64,000 nt of DNA, taken from contig SVLW01000009.1 in assembly GCA_015067705.1 (NCBI GenBank), positions 1 to 64,000 on the forward strand, read 5' to 3'. This document shows positions 1-8,665 of this stretch, in pieces (position 1 is the stretch's first letter; each line of letters begins with the position of its first letter). The DNA is from Oscillospiraceae bacterium. Its GTDB lineage: Bacteria > Bacillota > Clostridia > Oscillospirales > QAMX01. The position numbers and the translations under genes are program-made. The notes beneath the pieces were generated by a model. That model searched no databases and was not told the origin of the DNA. It worked only from the letters and a program-made list of their open reading frames with translations.

Positions 1-1
1 G

Positions 2-406
2 CTGGACAACGCCGTGAAATACGTCAGCGCCGTGGGCCCCCTGCGCGTCGTGCAGGCCATGCAGCCCCTGCTTTACAAGAGTGCCGGCACCGCCATGGTG
101 GTGAATATCTCCTCCAACTGCGGCAGCATCGGCCTCTGCACCACCGACCGGGAATTCGACTATTATATGTCCAAGTCCGCGCTGAACATGAGCACCAAGA
201 TCCTCTATAACAAGTACCTCGAGGAGAAGAAGATCCGCATTCTGGCCATTCATCCCGGCTGGGTGCGCACCAACCCGGGCAACGAGCGTGCGCCCTTTGA
301 TCCCTATGAGCAGTGCGAGAAGATGCGTCTGGTGTTTGAGAACCGCCGCAACTCTTTCGACGGCGTGATCTTCGTCAACTACGACAACGAAGAGATGCCC
401 TGGTAA
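2..406 (+). CDS. SDR-family oxidoreductase, 5'-truncated by window edge
   Basis: Reading frame open to the window edge; YxxxK-like 'YYMSKSALNM' and 'HPGWVRTN' motifs; paralogous to the next ORF. Confidence 0.75.
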   Translation: MDNAVKYVSAVGPLRVVQAMQPLLYKSAGTAMVVNISSNCGSIGLCTTDREFDYYMSKSALNMSTKILYNKYLEEKKIRILAIHPGWVRTNPGNERAPFDPYEQCEKMRLVFENRRNSFDGVIFVNYDNEEMPW

Positions 407-426
407 GCGGGAAAGGAGAACGGAAT

Positions 427-1146
427 ATGGCAAATGTACTCGTCACCGGCACCGGCCGGGAAGGCAATCTGGGATATTGCTTTGTCCTGACTTATCTGAA
501 GCGCGGCGATACCGTGTTCGCCACTGTCCGCAAGCCCTCCCCGCCCCTTGAGAAACTGCAGGAAGAATACCCCGACACCCTGCACATCATCACCATGGAT
601 CAGGGCAGCACGGAGTCCGTCCGGGCGGCAGCCGCCGAAGTGGCAAAACACGTGGACTGTCTCGACACCATCATCAATAACGCCCTCATCACCTCTCCGG
701 ACTATCCGGTGCACAATCCCCTGGAGGACTGCACCCTGGATAACTTCGAGAAGGCATTTGACGTCAGCTCCGTGGGTCCCCTGCGCGTGATCCAGGCGCT
801 GCAGCCCCTGCTCTACAATAACCCCCGTACGGCCATGGTGGCCAATATTTCCTCCGGCGCCGGATGCATCACCACCTGCAAGAACGACCGCGACTTTGAC
901 TACTGCATGATCAAGTGCGCCATGAACATGAGCACCAAGATCCTCTACAATAAGTACGAGGCAGAGAAGAAAGTCCGCGTGCTTTGCATGAGCCCCGGCT
1001 GGATGCGTACCAACGCGGGCAATGCCGCGGCACCCTATGATCCCTATGTCCACAGCGAGAAGATGCGCAAGGTCTTCGAAAGCCGCCGCGAGAGCTTTGA
1101 CGGCGTGGTGTTTGTGGATCACGACAACAACGAAGTGCCTTGGTAA
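427..1146 (+). CDS. SDR-family NAD(P)-dependent oxidoreductase
   Basis: 'VLVTGTGREGNLGYC' nucleotide-binding start, 'YCMIKCAMNM' active-site region; tandem paralogue of upstream ORF. Confidence 0.85.
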   Translation: MANVLVTGTGREGNLGYCFVLTYLKRGDTVFATVRKPSPPLEKLQEEYPDTLHIITMDQGSTESVRAAAAEVAKHVDCLDTIINNALITSPDYPVHNPLEDCTLDNFEKAFDVSSVGPLRVIQALQPLLYNNPRTAMVANISSGAGCITTCKNDRDFDYCMIKCAMNMSTKILYNKYEAEKKVRVLCMSPGWMRTNAGNAAAPYDPYVHSEKMRKVFESRRESFDGVVFVDHDNNEVPW

Positions 1147-1221
1147 CAGGCACCAAAGCGCCGCCCGGAGCATGGGGCTTCGGGCGGCTTTTCTTTGATT
1201 TGACTCCCGGGAGGAGAAGCT

Positions 1222-2151
1222 ATGGAATTTTTACGACTGCTGGAAGGCATCCGTACGCCATTTTGGGACGGATTTTTCAGCGTCATTACGGAACTGGGCG
1301 GCGAGACCGCCTTCATCGTGGCGGCGATCGTCATCTATTGGTGTCTGGATAAGACCTACGGTTATTATATGATGAGCGTAGGCTTTACGGGCACGGTGCT
1401 GAATCAGTTTTTGAAGCTCATCTGCCGGGTGCCCCGGCCCTGGGTGCGGGATCCCGGCTTTACCATTGTGGAGAGTGCCCGCGAGGCCGCCACGGGATAT
1501 TCCTTCCCCAGCGGGCACACCCAGAACGCCGTCACCATATTCGGCACCACGGCGCGGTATGTGAAAAAGACCGGGGTGCGGATCGCGGCGGTGGGGATCC
1601 TGCTTTTGATCGCGTTCTCCCGGATGTATCTGGGCGTGCATACGCCGGCGGACGTACTGGTGTCCTTGGGCATTGCGGCGGTTCTGACCTTTGCGCTCTA
1701 TCCCCTGCTGCGGCGGGCGGAACGGGAGCCGCGGCTCTATGTCTGGATCTTCGGCGGAATGCTAATGATCGCCGCGGCCTTTGTGCTGTATCTCGAGTGC
1801 GGGATCAATCCCGCGGGTCTCGATGAGGCGAACTATGCCTCTGCCTGCAAGAATGCCTATAACCTGCTGGGTGCTGTGGCGGGCATCTGTGCCGCCTTCC
1901 CGGTGGAGCGGCGATGGGTGCGCTTCCGGCCCCGGGACGCCAAATGGTGGGGACAGATTTTGAAGGTGGTCCTGGGCATGGCTCTGGTGCTGGGCATCAA
2001 GGAAGGCCTGCGCGCGCCCCTCCTGGCCCTCACCGGCGGCCACATCTGCGCCAGCGCCATCCGCTATTTCCTCATCGTATTCTTCGCCGCCGCCATATGG
2101 CCGGCAGTGTTTCAGATGAAGTTTTTGAGAAAAACTTCATCTGAAAAGTGA
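1222..2151 (+). CDS. phosphatase PAP2 family membrane protein
   Basis: PAP2 signatures 'KLICRVPRPW', 'SFPSGHTQ', 'SRMYLGVHTPADVL'; multiple TM segments. Confidence 0.9.
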   Translation: MEFLRLLEGIRTPFWDGFFSVITELGGETAFIVAAIVIYWCLDKTYGYYMMSVGFTGTVLNQFLKLICRVPRPWVRDPGFTIVESAREAATGYSFPSGHTQNAVTIFGTTARYVKKTGVRIAAVGILLLIAFSRMYLGVHTPADVLVSLGIAAVLTFALYPLLRRAEREPRLYVWIFGGMLMIAAAFVLYLECGINPAGLDEANYASACKNAYNLLGAVAGICAAFPVERRWVRFRPRDAKWWGQILKVVLGMALVLGIKEGLRAPLLALTGGHICASAIRYFLIVFFAAAIWPAVFQMKFLRKTSSEK

Positions 2152-2426
2152 AGTGGATTTGCATGGCAAATCCGTGAAGCGCGCCTTTCGGGCGCTGTGA
2201 AGCAGGCTGCCGCCTGTGAAGTGTTTCCTGCGGAAACGATCAGGAAAAGGACGAAAACCAAGATGGTTTTCGTCCTTTCTATTTTGAAAGTATCACGAAG
2301 TGATTCCACAACGTGCCGCAGGCACACTTCACATGGCGCCAGCCATACTTCACGCGGTCTTTGGCCGCACTTCACTTTCCCGCAGGGAAAATTTCACTGT
2401 GCCTGTAAGCATTGCTTACAGGCACA
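2111..2426. repeat. Mini-hairpin array A (spacers GTGAAG in left arm, CTTCAC in right arm)
   Basis: About eleven short perfect or near-perfect hairpins separated by a constant heptamer-like spacer that inverts orientation around a central 14-bp hairpin (2246-2278). Confidence 0.85.
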
Positions 2427-2769
2427 CATACCCCAGTTCCTGTGCGATTTCTTTCAGCATCCGGTTCACGCGGTTATAGGCCTGGCTTTTTGAGAGGCCC
2501 ACTTCCAGGCCGGCGCCGGTGACGTTGTGGCTGCGGTCCCAGTAGAGCAGGCGGATCAGGCGGCGGTCGGTGCCGTCGTGGTGGTCCAGCACCCGGCGGA
2601 TGGCGTCACAGACCCGGATGGTCTGGGCCATATAGGGCGTGGTGTGCTCCGGCGGGAGATTCCCCCGGGCCGCCTGCCACGCGGTGAGCTGGCGGCGTTC
2701 CTCATGATAATGCTCCAGCTGCCACTCGATAAACCCGCGGACGCGGGGCGTGAGTCCTTTTTCCGACAT
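2416..2769 (-). CDS. phage-type transcriptional regulator, ArpU/RinA-like (sigma-70 region 4-like HTH)
   Basis: Short protein with 'RRLIRLLYWDRSHNVTGAGLEVGLSKSQAYNRVNRMLKEIAQELG' HTH typical of phage late regulators; MSEKG start chosen (alternative start at 2790). Confidence 0.6.
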   Translation of the reverse strand: MSEKGLTPRVRGFIEWQLEHYHEERRQLTAWQAARGNLPPEHTTPYMAQTIRVCDAIRRVLDHHDGTDRRLIRLLYWDRSHNVTGAGLEVGLSKSQAYNRVNRMLKEIAQELGYVCL

Positions 2770-2898
2770 GCTCTTCCTCTCTTCTCCCAAACCTTTGTTC
2801 TATCCAGCGTTTTCTGCCGCGGATCGAAGCCCGCGGCAGAATATAATAGAACTTTTGCTATTTCTCTTTCTATAAATATGAATCTAACTGTTATCAGT

Positions 2899-2927
2899 AG
2901 TATAGAACAACTGTTCGAAAATGTCAA
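2899..2927 (-). promoter_or_regulatory. sigma-70 promoter with LexA/DinR-like box in the spacer
   Basis: Minus strand TTGACA (2922-2927), 17-nt spacer, TATACT (2899-2904); the spacer contains GAAC-N4-GTTC (2905-2916). Confidence 0.7.
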
Positions 2928-2993
2928 GAGGGAATGCAAAAAGAATCGCCCCGGGGAAGTGTCCTTCTCCGGGGCGGGGATGGATGCGGCGGA

Positions 2994-3566
2994 TTACTTG
3001 CGGAATTCGTCGAACCAGCGGGAAAGCGGGCGATAGAGCACCACGGCCGCGGCGGTGGTGATGACAAGCTCCGGCAGCATATAGGATGCGTTATAGGCCA
3101 GGCTCCAGACCGGCGCGGCCCAGCCCAGCTCGTTGGGCCAGAGCGCCTCCCAGATCACGACGCCGGTATAGAAATGACAGGCGAAGCGCAGGAGCATGAC
3201 GAAAGGCACGCCGAGCGCCAGCGACTTCACGCGGCTGGTCGTGAAACGATCGAAAATGGGCGCGAGGCCGATGACGCCGAAGGCCACGATGTAGTCAAAG
3301 AGGATGATGGCCACGGCCTGCATGACGGTCTGGGCGTACTGGACATTCTGGAAGCCCAGGAGCATCTGGAGCACGGCATAGATCACGGCGGAGAACACAC
3401 CCCACTTCATGCCGTAGCGATAGGACAAGAGCACCAGAGGCAGCATGCTGCAGATCGTAATGCCGCCGCCCAGCACCCAGGGGCCGGAGAAGGGGAAAAG
3501 ACTGAGTACCGTGCCCATGGCGATGAGCAGGGCGCTTTCCACCAGGCGTTTGGTGTTCTGTTTCAT
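2994..3566 (-). CDS. thiT: energy-coupled thiamine transporter ThiT (ECF S component)
   Basis: Hydrophobic ~190 aa S-component-like protein ('GPWVLGGGITICSMLPLVLLSYRYG', 'HFYTGVVIW') downstream of a TPP riboswitch; RBS AGGAGG. Confidence 0.85.
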   Translation of the reverse strand: MKQNTKRLVESALLIAMGTVLSLFPFSGPWVLGGGITICSMLPLVLLSYRYGMKWGVFSAVIYAVLQMLLGFQNVQYAQTVMQAVAIILFDYIVAFGVIGLAPIFDRFTTSRVKSLALGVPFVMLLRFACHFYTGVVIWEALWPNELGWAAPVWSLAYNASYMLPELVITTAAAVVLYRPLSRWFDEFRK

Positions 3567-3587
3567 AGTAAACCTCCTGAAAACAAA

Positions 3588-3624
3588 ATCCCGCATTCTG
3601 AGTGAATCCCAAAATGCGGTTGCT
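3588..3624 (-). terminator. expression-platform terminator of the TPP riboswitch
   Basis: Minus strand CCGCATTTT...AATGCGGGATTTTGTTTT hairpin followed by T-rich tract upstream of thiT. Confidence 0.6.
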
Positions 3625-3671
3625 GTTTCAGAGCAGGTGGCGAATGCGCGCCGTTCGCTGCTGTTCCAAAC

Positions 3672-3766
3672 AATCTCCCTACGTTGGCATTACCCAAATC
3701 AGGTTATAAGGGACAGGAGAACGGATCTCACATCTCAGCCGTATGGCGGCGCCCCCGATCATTCAG
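3672..3766 (-). ncRNA. TPP (THI-box) riboswitch
   Basis: Minus strand contains CTGAGA and ACCTGATTTGGGTAATGCCAACGTAGGGA, the conserved TPP aptamer elements. Confidence 0.92.
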
Positions 3767-3861
3767 TATGCGGTTATGAAAAAAGTATAGCACCGGGAGA
3801 CGGGCTTGTCAAGAAGAACCGCCGGAATCCTTTCGGACTCCGGCGGAGACGGAAACGGAAT

Positions 3862-5028
3862 TTAGTCCAGGATACGCACCTTCAGGACGCCGTCGATGGC
3901 ATTCAGGGCCTCGAGGGCGGCATCGGTGGGATGTACGTCGGTGTCCAGCATCATATAGGCATACTCGCCGCGGGAGCGGTTGTACATATGCTCGATGTTG
4001 ACGCCGGCATTACCGATGGCACCGGACACAGCGGAAATCATGTTGGGCACGTTGCGGTGCAGAACCGTGATGCGGAACTTGGTGCTGCGGGGCTGGGACA
4101 GGTTCGGGAAGTTGACGGAATTGGTGGTGTTGCCGTTTAAGAGGAAGTCAGAGATCTCCTCGGCGGCCATGACGGCGCAATTCTCTTCGCTTTCCGGCGT
4201 GGAGGCGCCCAGATGGGGCATGGCAACCACGTTTTCCACACCGATGATATCCCCGGTGGGGAAGTCGGTGACGTACTTGGCGACCTTGCCGGAGGCAAGA
4301 GCGGCCTTGATGTCATCGTTATTGACTAAACCTGCACGAGCCAGATTGATGATACGCACGCCGTCGGGCATCTTGGCGATGGTCTCGGCGTTGATCAGGT
4401 TCTTGGTCTCGTCGGTGAGGGGGGCATGGATGGTGATGTAATCGCAATTGGCGAAAATCTCGTCATAGCTGGCGGCGCGCTTGATGCCGCGGGCCAGAGA
4501 CCAGGCGTTATCCAGAGACAGGTACGGGTCAAAGCCCAGTACGTTCATGCCAAGGTCCAGAGCGGCGTTTGCGGCCAGACCGCCGACCTTACCCAGGCCG
4601 ATGACGCCCAGGGTCTTGCCTGCGATTTCGGGGCCCACAAACTGGCTCTTGCCCTTTTCCACCTTCTTGAGGGCGTCGGGATCGTCCTTGAGATCCTTGC
4701 ACCAGTCGATGGCCTCCACGATCTTACGGGAGGAGAGCAGCAGGGCGCAGAGCACCAGCTCGCGCACGGCGTTGGCGTTGGCGCCGGGGGTGTTGAAGAC
4801 GCAGATGCCGGCCTCGGCACAGGCGTCGGTGGGGATATTGTTATAACCGGCGCCGGCACGGGCAATGGCCACCAGCTCGGGATTCATTTCATAGCTGTGC
4901 ATATCCGCCGAACGGACGATGATGGCGTCCGGGGCTTCGGTTTCCGAGACCTGGCAGGCAGGATCCAGATAGGACAGGCCGTTTGCCGAGATCTTATTGA
5001 GCAGTTTGATATTAAACATATTGTTCAC
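3862..5028 (-). CDS. serA: 3-phosphoglycerate dehydrogenase
   Basis: 'GKTLGVIGLGKVGGLAANAA' Rossmann motif, 'INLARAGLV', C-terminal ACT domain. Confidence 0.92.
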   Translation of the reverse strand: MNNMFNIKLLNKISANGLSYLDPACQVSETEAPDAIIVRSADMHSYEMNPELVAIARAGAGYNNIPTDACAEAGICVFNTPGANANAVRELVLCALLLSSRKIVEAIDWCKDLKDDPDALKKVEKGKSQFVGPEIAGKTLGVIGLGKVGGLAANAALDLGMNVLGFDPYLSLDNAWSLARGIKRAASYDEIFANCDYITIHAPLTDETKNLINAETIAKMPDGVRIINLARAGLVNNDDIKAALASGKVAKYVTDFPTGDIIGVENVVAMPHLGASTPESEENCAVMAAEEISDFLLNGNTTNSVNFPNLSQPRSTKFRITVLHRNVPNMISAVSGAIGNAGVNIEHMYNRSRGEYAYMMLDTDVHPTDAALEALNAIDGVLKVRILD

Positions 5029-5053
5029 CTCGGGGGTTTGATGCGGCTGTCAC

Positions 5054-6127
5054 TCAGCCGTTTTCGCGCTCGAACTTCTGCATGAAGTCCACGAGTGCTT
5101 CCACGCCCTCGACCGGCATGGCGTTATAGATGGAGGCACGGATGCCGCCGACGGAACGATAGCCCTTCAGGTTCTGGAAGCCCAGAGCCACGCTTTCTGC
5201 CACGAACTTGGCATCCAGCTCCTTGGTGGGGCAGTGATAGGTGACGTTCATGATGGAACGGCTGTCGCGGTCTACATTGGAGATATAGAACTTGCTCTGA
5301 TCGAGATAATCGTAGAGGATACCGGCCTTCTTGCGGTTGATGGCGGCCATACCCTCGACGCCGCCTAAGGACTCCAGCCACTCAAGAACCAGCTTCAGGA
5401 TATAGATCTGGTACGTGGGCGGGGTGTTGTACATACTGGCGGCCTTGGCCATTGCGCCATAGTCCAGCATGGTGGGCGTGAACGGCATGGGCTCAGTAAT
5501 CAGGTCCTTGCGGACGATCACCACGGTGAGGCCTGCCGGGGCCATGTTCTTCTGTGCGCCGGCATAGAGAAGACCGAACTTCGACACATCCAGCGGCTCG
5601 GACAGGATGCAGGAGGAGATGTCGGAGAAGATCGGCACGTCGCCGGTTTCCGGGATATAATTCCACTTGGAACCGTAGACGGTATTGTTCATGCAGGTGT
5701 AGAAATAATCGGCATCCGGATCGATTTTGAGTTCGTCCTGACGCGGGATGCGGGTATAGTCGATGTCGCCCATATCGGCGGCCAAGGAAATTTCACCGTA
5801 CTTCTGTGCTTCCTGGTAGGCCTTCTTGGAGAAGTTGCCGGTCACGGCATAGGAAGCCTTCTTTTTCAGGAAATTCATCGGGATTGCGGCGAACTGCTGC
5901 GTTGCGCCGCCCTGGAGGAACAACACATGGTAGTTCTCCGGAATGCCCATCACCTTGCGCAGGAGAGACTCGGCGCCCTCGATGATCGATTCGTAGATTT
6001 TAGATCGATGGCTCATCTCCATCACAGACATGCCGCAGCCGTTATAATCACTCATTTCTGCTGCTGCACGATTTAAGACTTCCAGAGGAAGCATGGAAGG
6101 TCCGGCGGAGAAGTTATAGACTCTCAT
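5054..6127 (-). CDS. serC: 3-phosphoserine/phosphohydroxythreonine transaminase
   Basis: 'MRVYNFSAGPSMLPLEVL' start and PLP-lysine region 'GLLYAGAQKNMAPAG'. Confidence 0.95.
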   Translation of the reverse strand: MRVYNFSAGPSMLPLEVLNRAAAEMSDYNGCGMSVMEMSHRSKIYESIIEGAESLLRKVMGIPENYHVLFLQGGATQQFAAIPMNFLKKKASYAVTGNFSKKAYQEAQKYGEISLAADMGDIDYTRIPRQDELKIDPDADYFYTCMNNTVYGSKWNYIPETGDVPIFSDISSCILSEPLDVSKFGLLYAGAQKNMAPAGLTVVIVRKDLITEPMPFTPTMLDYGAMAKAASMYNTPPTYQIYILKLVLEWLESLGGVEGMAAINRKKAGILYDYLDQSKFYISNVDRDSRSIMNVTYHCPTKELDAKFVAESVALGFQNLKGYRSVGGIRASIYNAMPVEGVEALVDFMQKFERENG

Positions 6128-6353
6128 GTTCTGGCTCCTTTATACATTGTGCAGGAAATCTGCACGAGAATTGCACGCCGCCGCGAGATCATCGTGGCAG
6201 GTGTATTTATAATCATACCATAGGTTTATCGCTTTAGCAAGGGAAAATCACGAATTTCTGTACAAATTATATCCAGATCATTTCGTGCTACTTGCACAAT
6301 TTGCAGAAAGTGGGCTTTATCAAATACAAATATTTCCAGAAATCCATGAAAGA

Positions 6354-7124
6354 TTATGCATCGCGGCCCAGCTCCAGCACCGCGTCAAAGGCCAGGAGCA
6401 CACTGCGATCAAATGAATCCCGGCCCCAGCCCCGCTCGTCATATTCCTCCACATTGGCAAGGGAGTCGGCGGTGAAAAGAAGCTGGCCGAACTGGGCGCC
6501 GCGGAAGCAGGCGCAGGCGGCAAGGCCGGCGCACTCCATGTCAACGGCCTCACAGCCCTCGGCGCGGCGGGCCTCCACCAATGCGGCGGTCTCCCGATAG
6601 AAGGCGTCGGTGGTCCAGACCTTGCATTCTCTGGCGGCCAGGCCGTGTTTTGCCAGCATCCGGCGGATGGCGGCGATGGGCGCGTCGTCCAGCTGCACTG
6701 TGGGGGCGGCGGGGAGATAATGATAGGAGGTGCCCTCGTCCCGGACGGCCTCGGTGGGGATTAAGAAGGTATTTTCCGGGATATCCACCAGTGCGCCGCA
6801 GCAGCCCGCGGCGATCACCTGCTCCACGCCGGAGCCCAGGAGATGGTCAAGAAGCTGCACCGCCGCGGGTGCGCCAAGCGGCGCCTGGCAGAAGCAGATC
6901 TCCTCGCCATGGTAGATGGTTTTATAGATGGGGAAGGTTTTCGTGATGGTATAGAATTCGTCGATCTTTTCGGCATTGTGCGCGGCGGCATAGGCATCGA
7001 CAGAATCCGCGAGGAAGAGGAATGCGGCCTTTTTCGGATACGGAATCTCAAACTCGCCGGGCAGGATCACGGCGGAGGGATCGGAATCATAGTCGAGAAT
7101 GGGAAGAGGATTTCTTGTCAGCAT
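6354..7124 (-). CDS. nucleoside phosphorylase (PNP/UDP family)
   Basis: 'ICFCQAPLGAPAAVQLLDHLLGSGVEQVIAAGCCGAL' and 'EAVDMECAGLAACA' signatures. Confidence 0.85.
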   Translation of the reverse strand: MLTRNPLPILDYDSDPSAVILPGEFEIPYPKKAAFLFLADSVDAYAAAHNAEKIDEFYTITKTFPIYKTIYHGEEICFCQAPLGAPAAVQLLDHLLGSGVEQVIAAGCCGALVDIPENTFLIPTEAVRDEGTSYHYLPAAPTVQLDDAPIAAIRRMLAKHGLAARECKVWTTDAFYRETAALVEARRAEGCEAVDMECAGLAACACFRGAQFGQLLFTADSLANVEEYDERGWGRDSFDRSVLLAFDAVLELGRDA

Positions 7125-7646
7125 AGTGGGTGGGCTCCTTTTTGCATGTATTTTGGATGGGGAGACGGGTTCAAAACCCCATTTTCTTTGGTCTTGCCCA
7201 AAGAAAACGGGGTTTTGGATCCCCAAAAGAAATGCGCCTTTTTACCGTGGAGAGTCGTCGCGGAATGCCCGTTCCTGTTTTTCGGCCCGAGCCGATCGCG
7301 CGTTTTGCACTTCCCCGGTTTGGGCAGGCTGTGAGGAACTGGGGACAAAACGCCCCTCGCTCGTAAGAGGGGGAGTATCAGAACCGCCATGACGAATGAC
7401 GCACCGCGTGGAGGCACGGACTGTCCGGAGACACGTTGACCAAGTGCCGAGCGATCATCAAGTCCGTCGCAGGTAGGGCTGTCAGCAAAGCTGACAGCCT
7501 ATGCGCCAGGCTTCGCATGGCGCCCCGACAGCAGGCAGACTGAGAAAACCGCAGCACGATCTATAAAAAACTATACCACATCTCCCCCATCTATGCTATA
7601 CTGTTTCCATAAATAATGTGCCTTTGGCACGGAAAAGAGGGACGGT

Positions 7647-8498
7647 ATGAAAGTATTCCGGAATAATGAAACACTTAAGGGAATTGCCAGTCTGAAGATC
7701 AATGTGGAGTTTGCCTGCCCCGACGGGCATCCTCAGTATATGCACGTCATTTTCCCCCAGGACATTGCGCTGGGCGTCCGTCACCCGCTCATCGTGTTTT
7801 TACAGGGCAGCGGCTGGACCCGGCCCAATAAGGATTATGAAGTAGCACAGCTCTCCCAGTTCGCCCGGGCAGGCTATGTGGTGGCCACCATCGAGCACCG
7901 CCATGCCAAGGAAGCCCCCGGCAAGCTGGCCTTCCTGGAGGACACCAAGTCCGCCATCCGGTATCTGCGGGCCCATGCGGACGAGTACGGCATTGATCCC
8001 ACCCGCGTGTGCATGTGGGGCACCTCCTCCGGCGGCAATACCGCGCTTCTGGTGGGCATGACGGCGGACACGGACAAGTACGACGTAGGCGAGAATCTCG
8101 ACCAGTCCAGCAAGGTACAGCTGGTGGTGGATACCTTCGGTCCTGCCGATCTCCATGCCAGAGTGCTGGAACGCTTTAATGACCGGGAAACCTATGATCC
8201 CGAGAGCACCTTCTCCTATCTGGCGGGCGGTTTCCCCGGGGACAATCTGGAACTGTTCCGGGAGATGAGCCCCATGTTCTATGTGGAAGAGGGTCGCGAT
8301 TTCCCTCCCATGCTCATTATGAACGGCACGAAGGATGCGGCCGTGTCCTATGAAGGATCCCTTGCCTTCTATGAAGCCATGGAAAAGGCCGGATACGACG
8401 TGGAGTTCATCCGCGTGGAGGACGGCCCCCACGAAGGCACCTTCTGGAGCAGCGAGCTGTTTGATGAGATCCTGGATTACATCCAGAGAAAGCTGTAA
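7647..8498 (+). CDS. alpha/beta hydrolase (esterase/lipase-like)
   Basis: 'LIVFLQGSGWTRPN', nucleophile elbow 'VCMWGTSSGGNTALL', 'NGTKDAAVSYEGSL...GPHEGTFW'. Confidence 0.88.
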   Translation: MKVFRNNETLKGIASLKINVEFACPDGHPQYMHVIFPQDIALGVRHPLIVFLQGSGWTRPNKDYEVAQLSQFARAGYVVATIEHRHAKEAPGKLAFLEDTKSAIRYLRAHADEYGIDPTRVCMWGTSSGGNTALLVGMTADTDKYDVGENLDQSSKVQLVVDTFGPADLHARVLERFNDRETYDPESTFSYLAGGFPGDNLELFREMSPMFYVEEGRDFPPMLIMNGTKDAAVSYEGSLAFYEAMEKAGYDVEFIRVEDGPHEGTFWSSELFDEILDYIQRKL

Positions 8499-8501
8499 CG
8501 C

Positions 8502-8528
8502 AAAAAAGAGCCCGAAAGGGCTCTTTTT
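8502..8528 (+). terminator. intrinsic terminator
   Basis: AAAAAAGAGCCC GAAA GGGCTCTTTTT directly after CDS stop. Confidence 0.85.
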
Positions 8529-8665
8529 CAGTGGACAGTGGAGAGTGGACAATTGACAGTTATGGAGTCCGGCATAGCCGGACGGATCAAATCCGCAGCG
8601 GATCCAAATGCGTCGGCGAAGCCGACACCAACACTGTCCACTGTCAACTTTCAACTGTCCACTCT
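8529..8665. repeat. heptamer-array element L1
   Basis: (CAGTGGA CAGTGGA GAGTGGA CAATTGA) and inverted right arm (CACTGTC AACTTTC AACTGTC) enclosing GTCCGG/CCGGAC and GTCGG/CCGAC hairpins. Confidence 0.8.

Noticed and set aside
2111-2426. Hairpin array considered as a CRISPR array
   Set aside because: Constant units are only 6-7 nt and the variable parts are self-complementary 12-20 nt hairpins; repeat orientation flips mid-array; no cas genes
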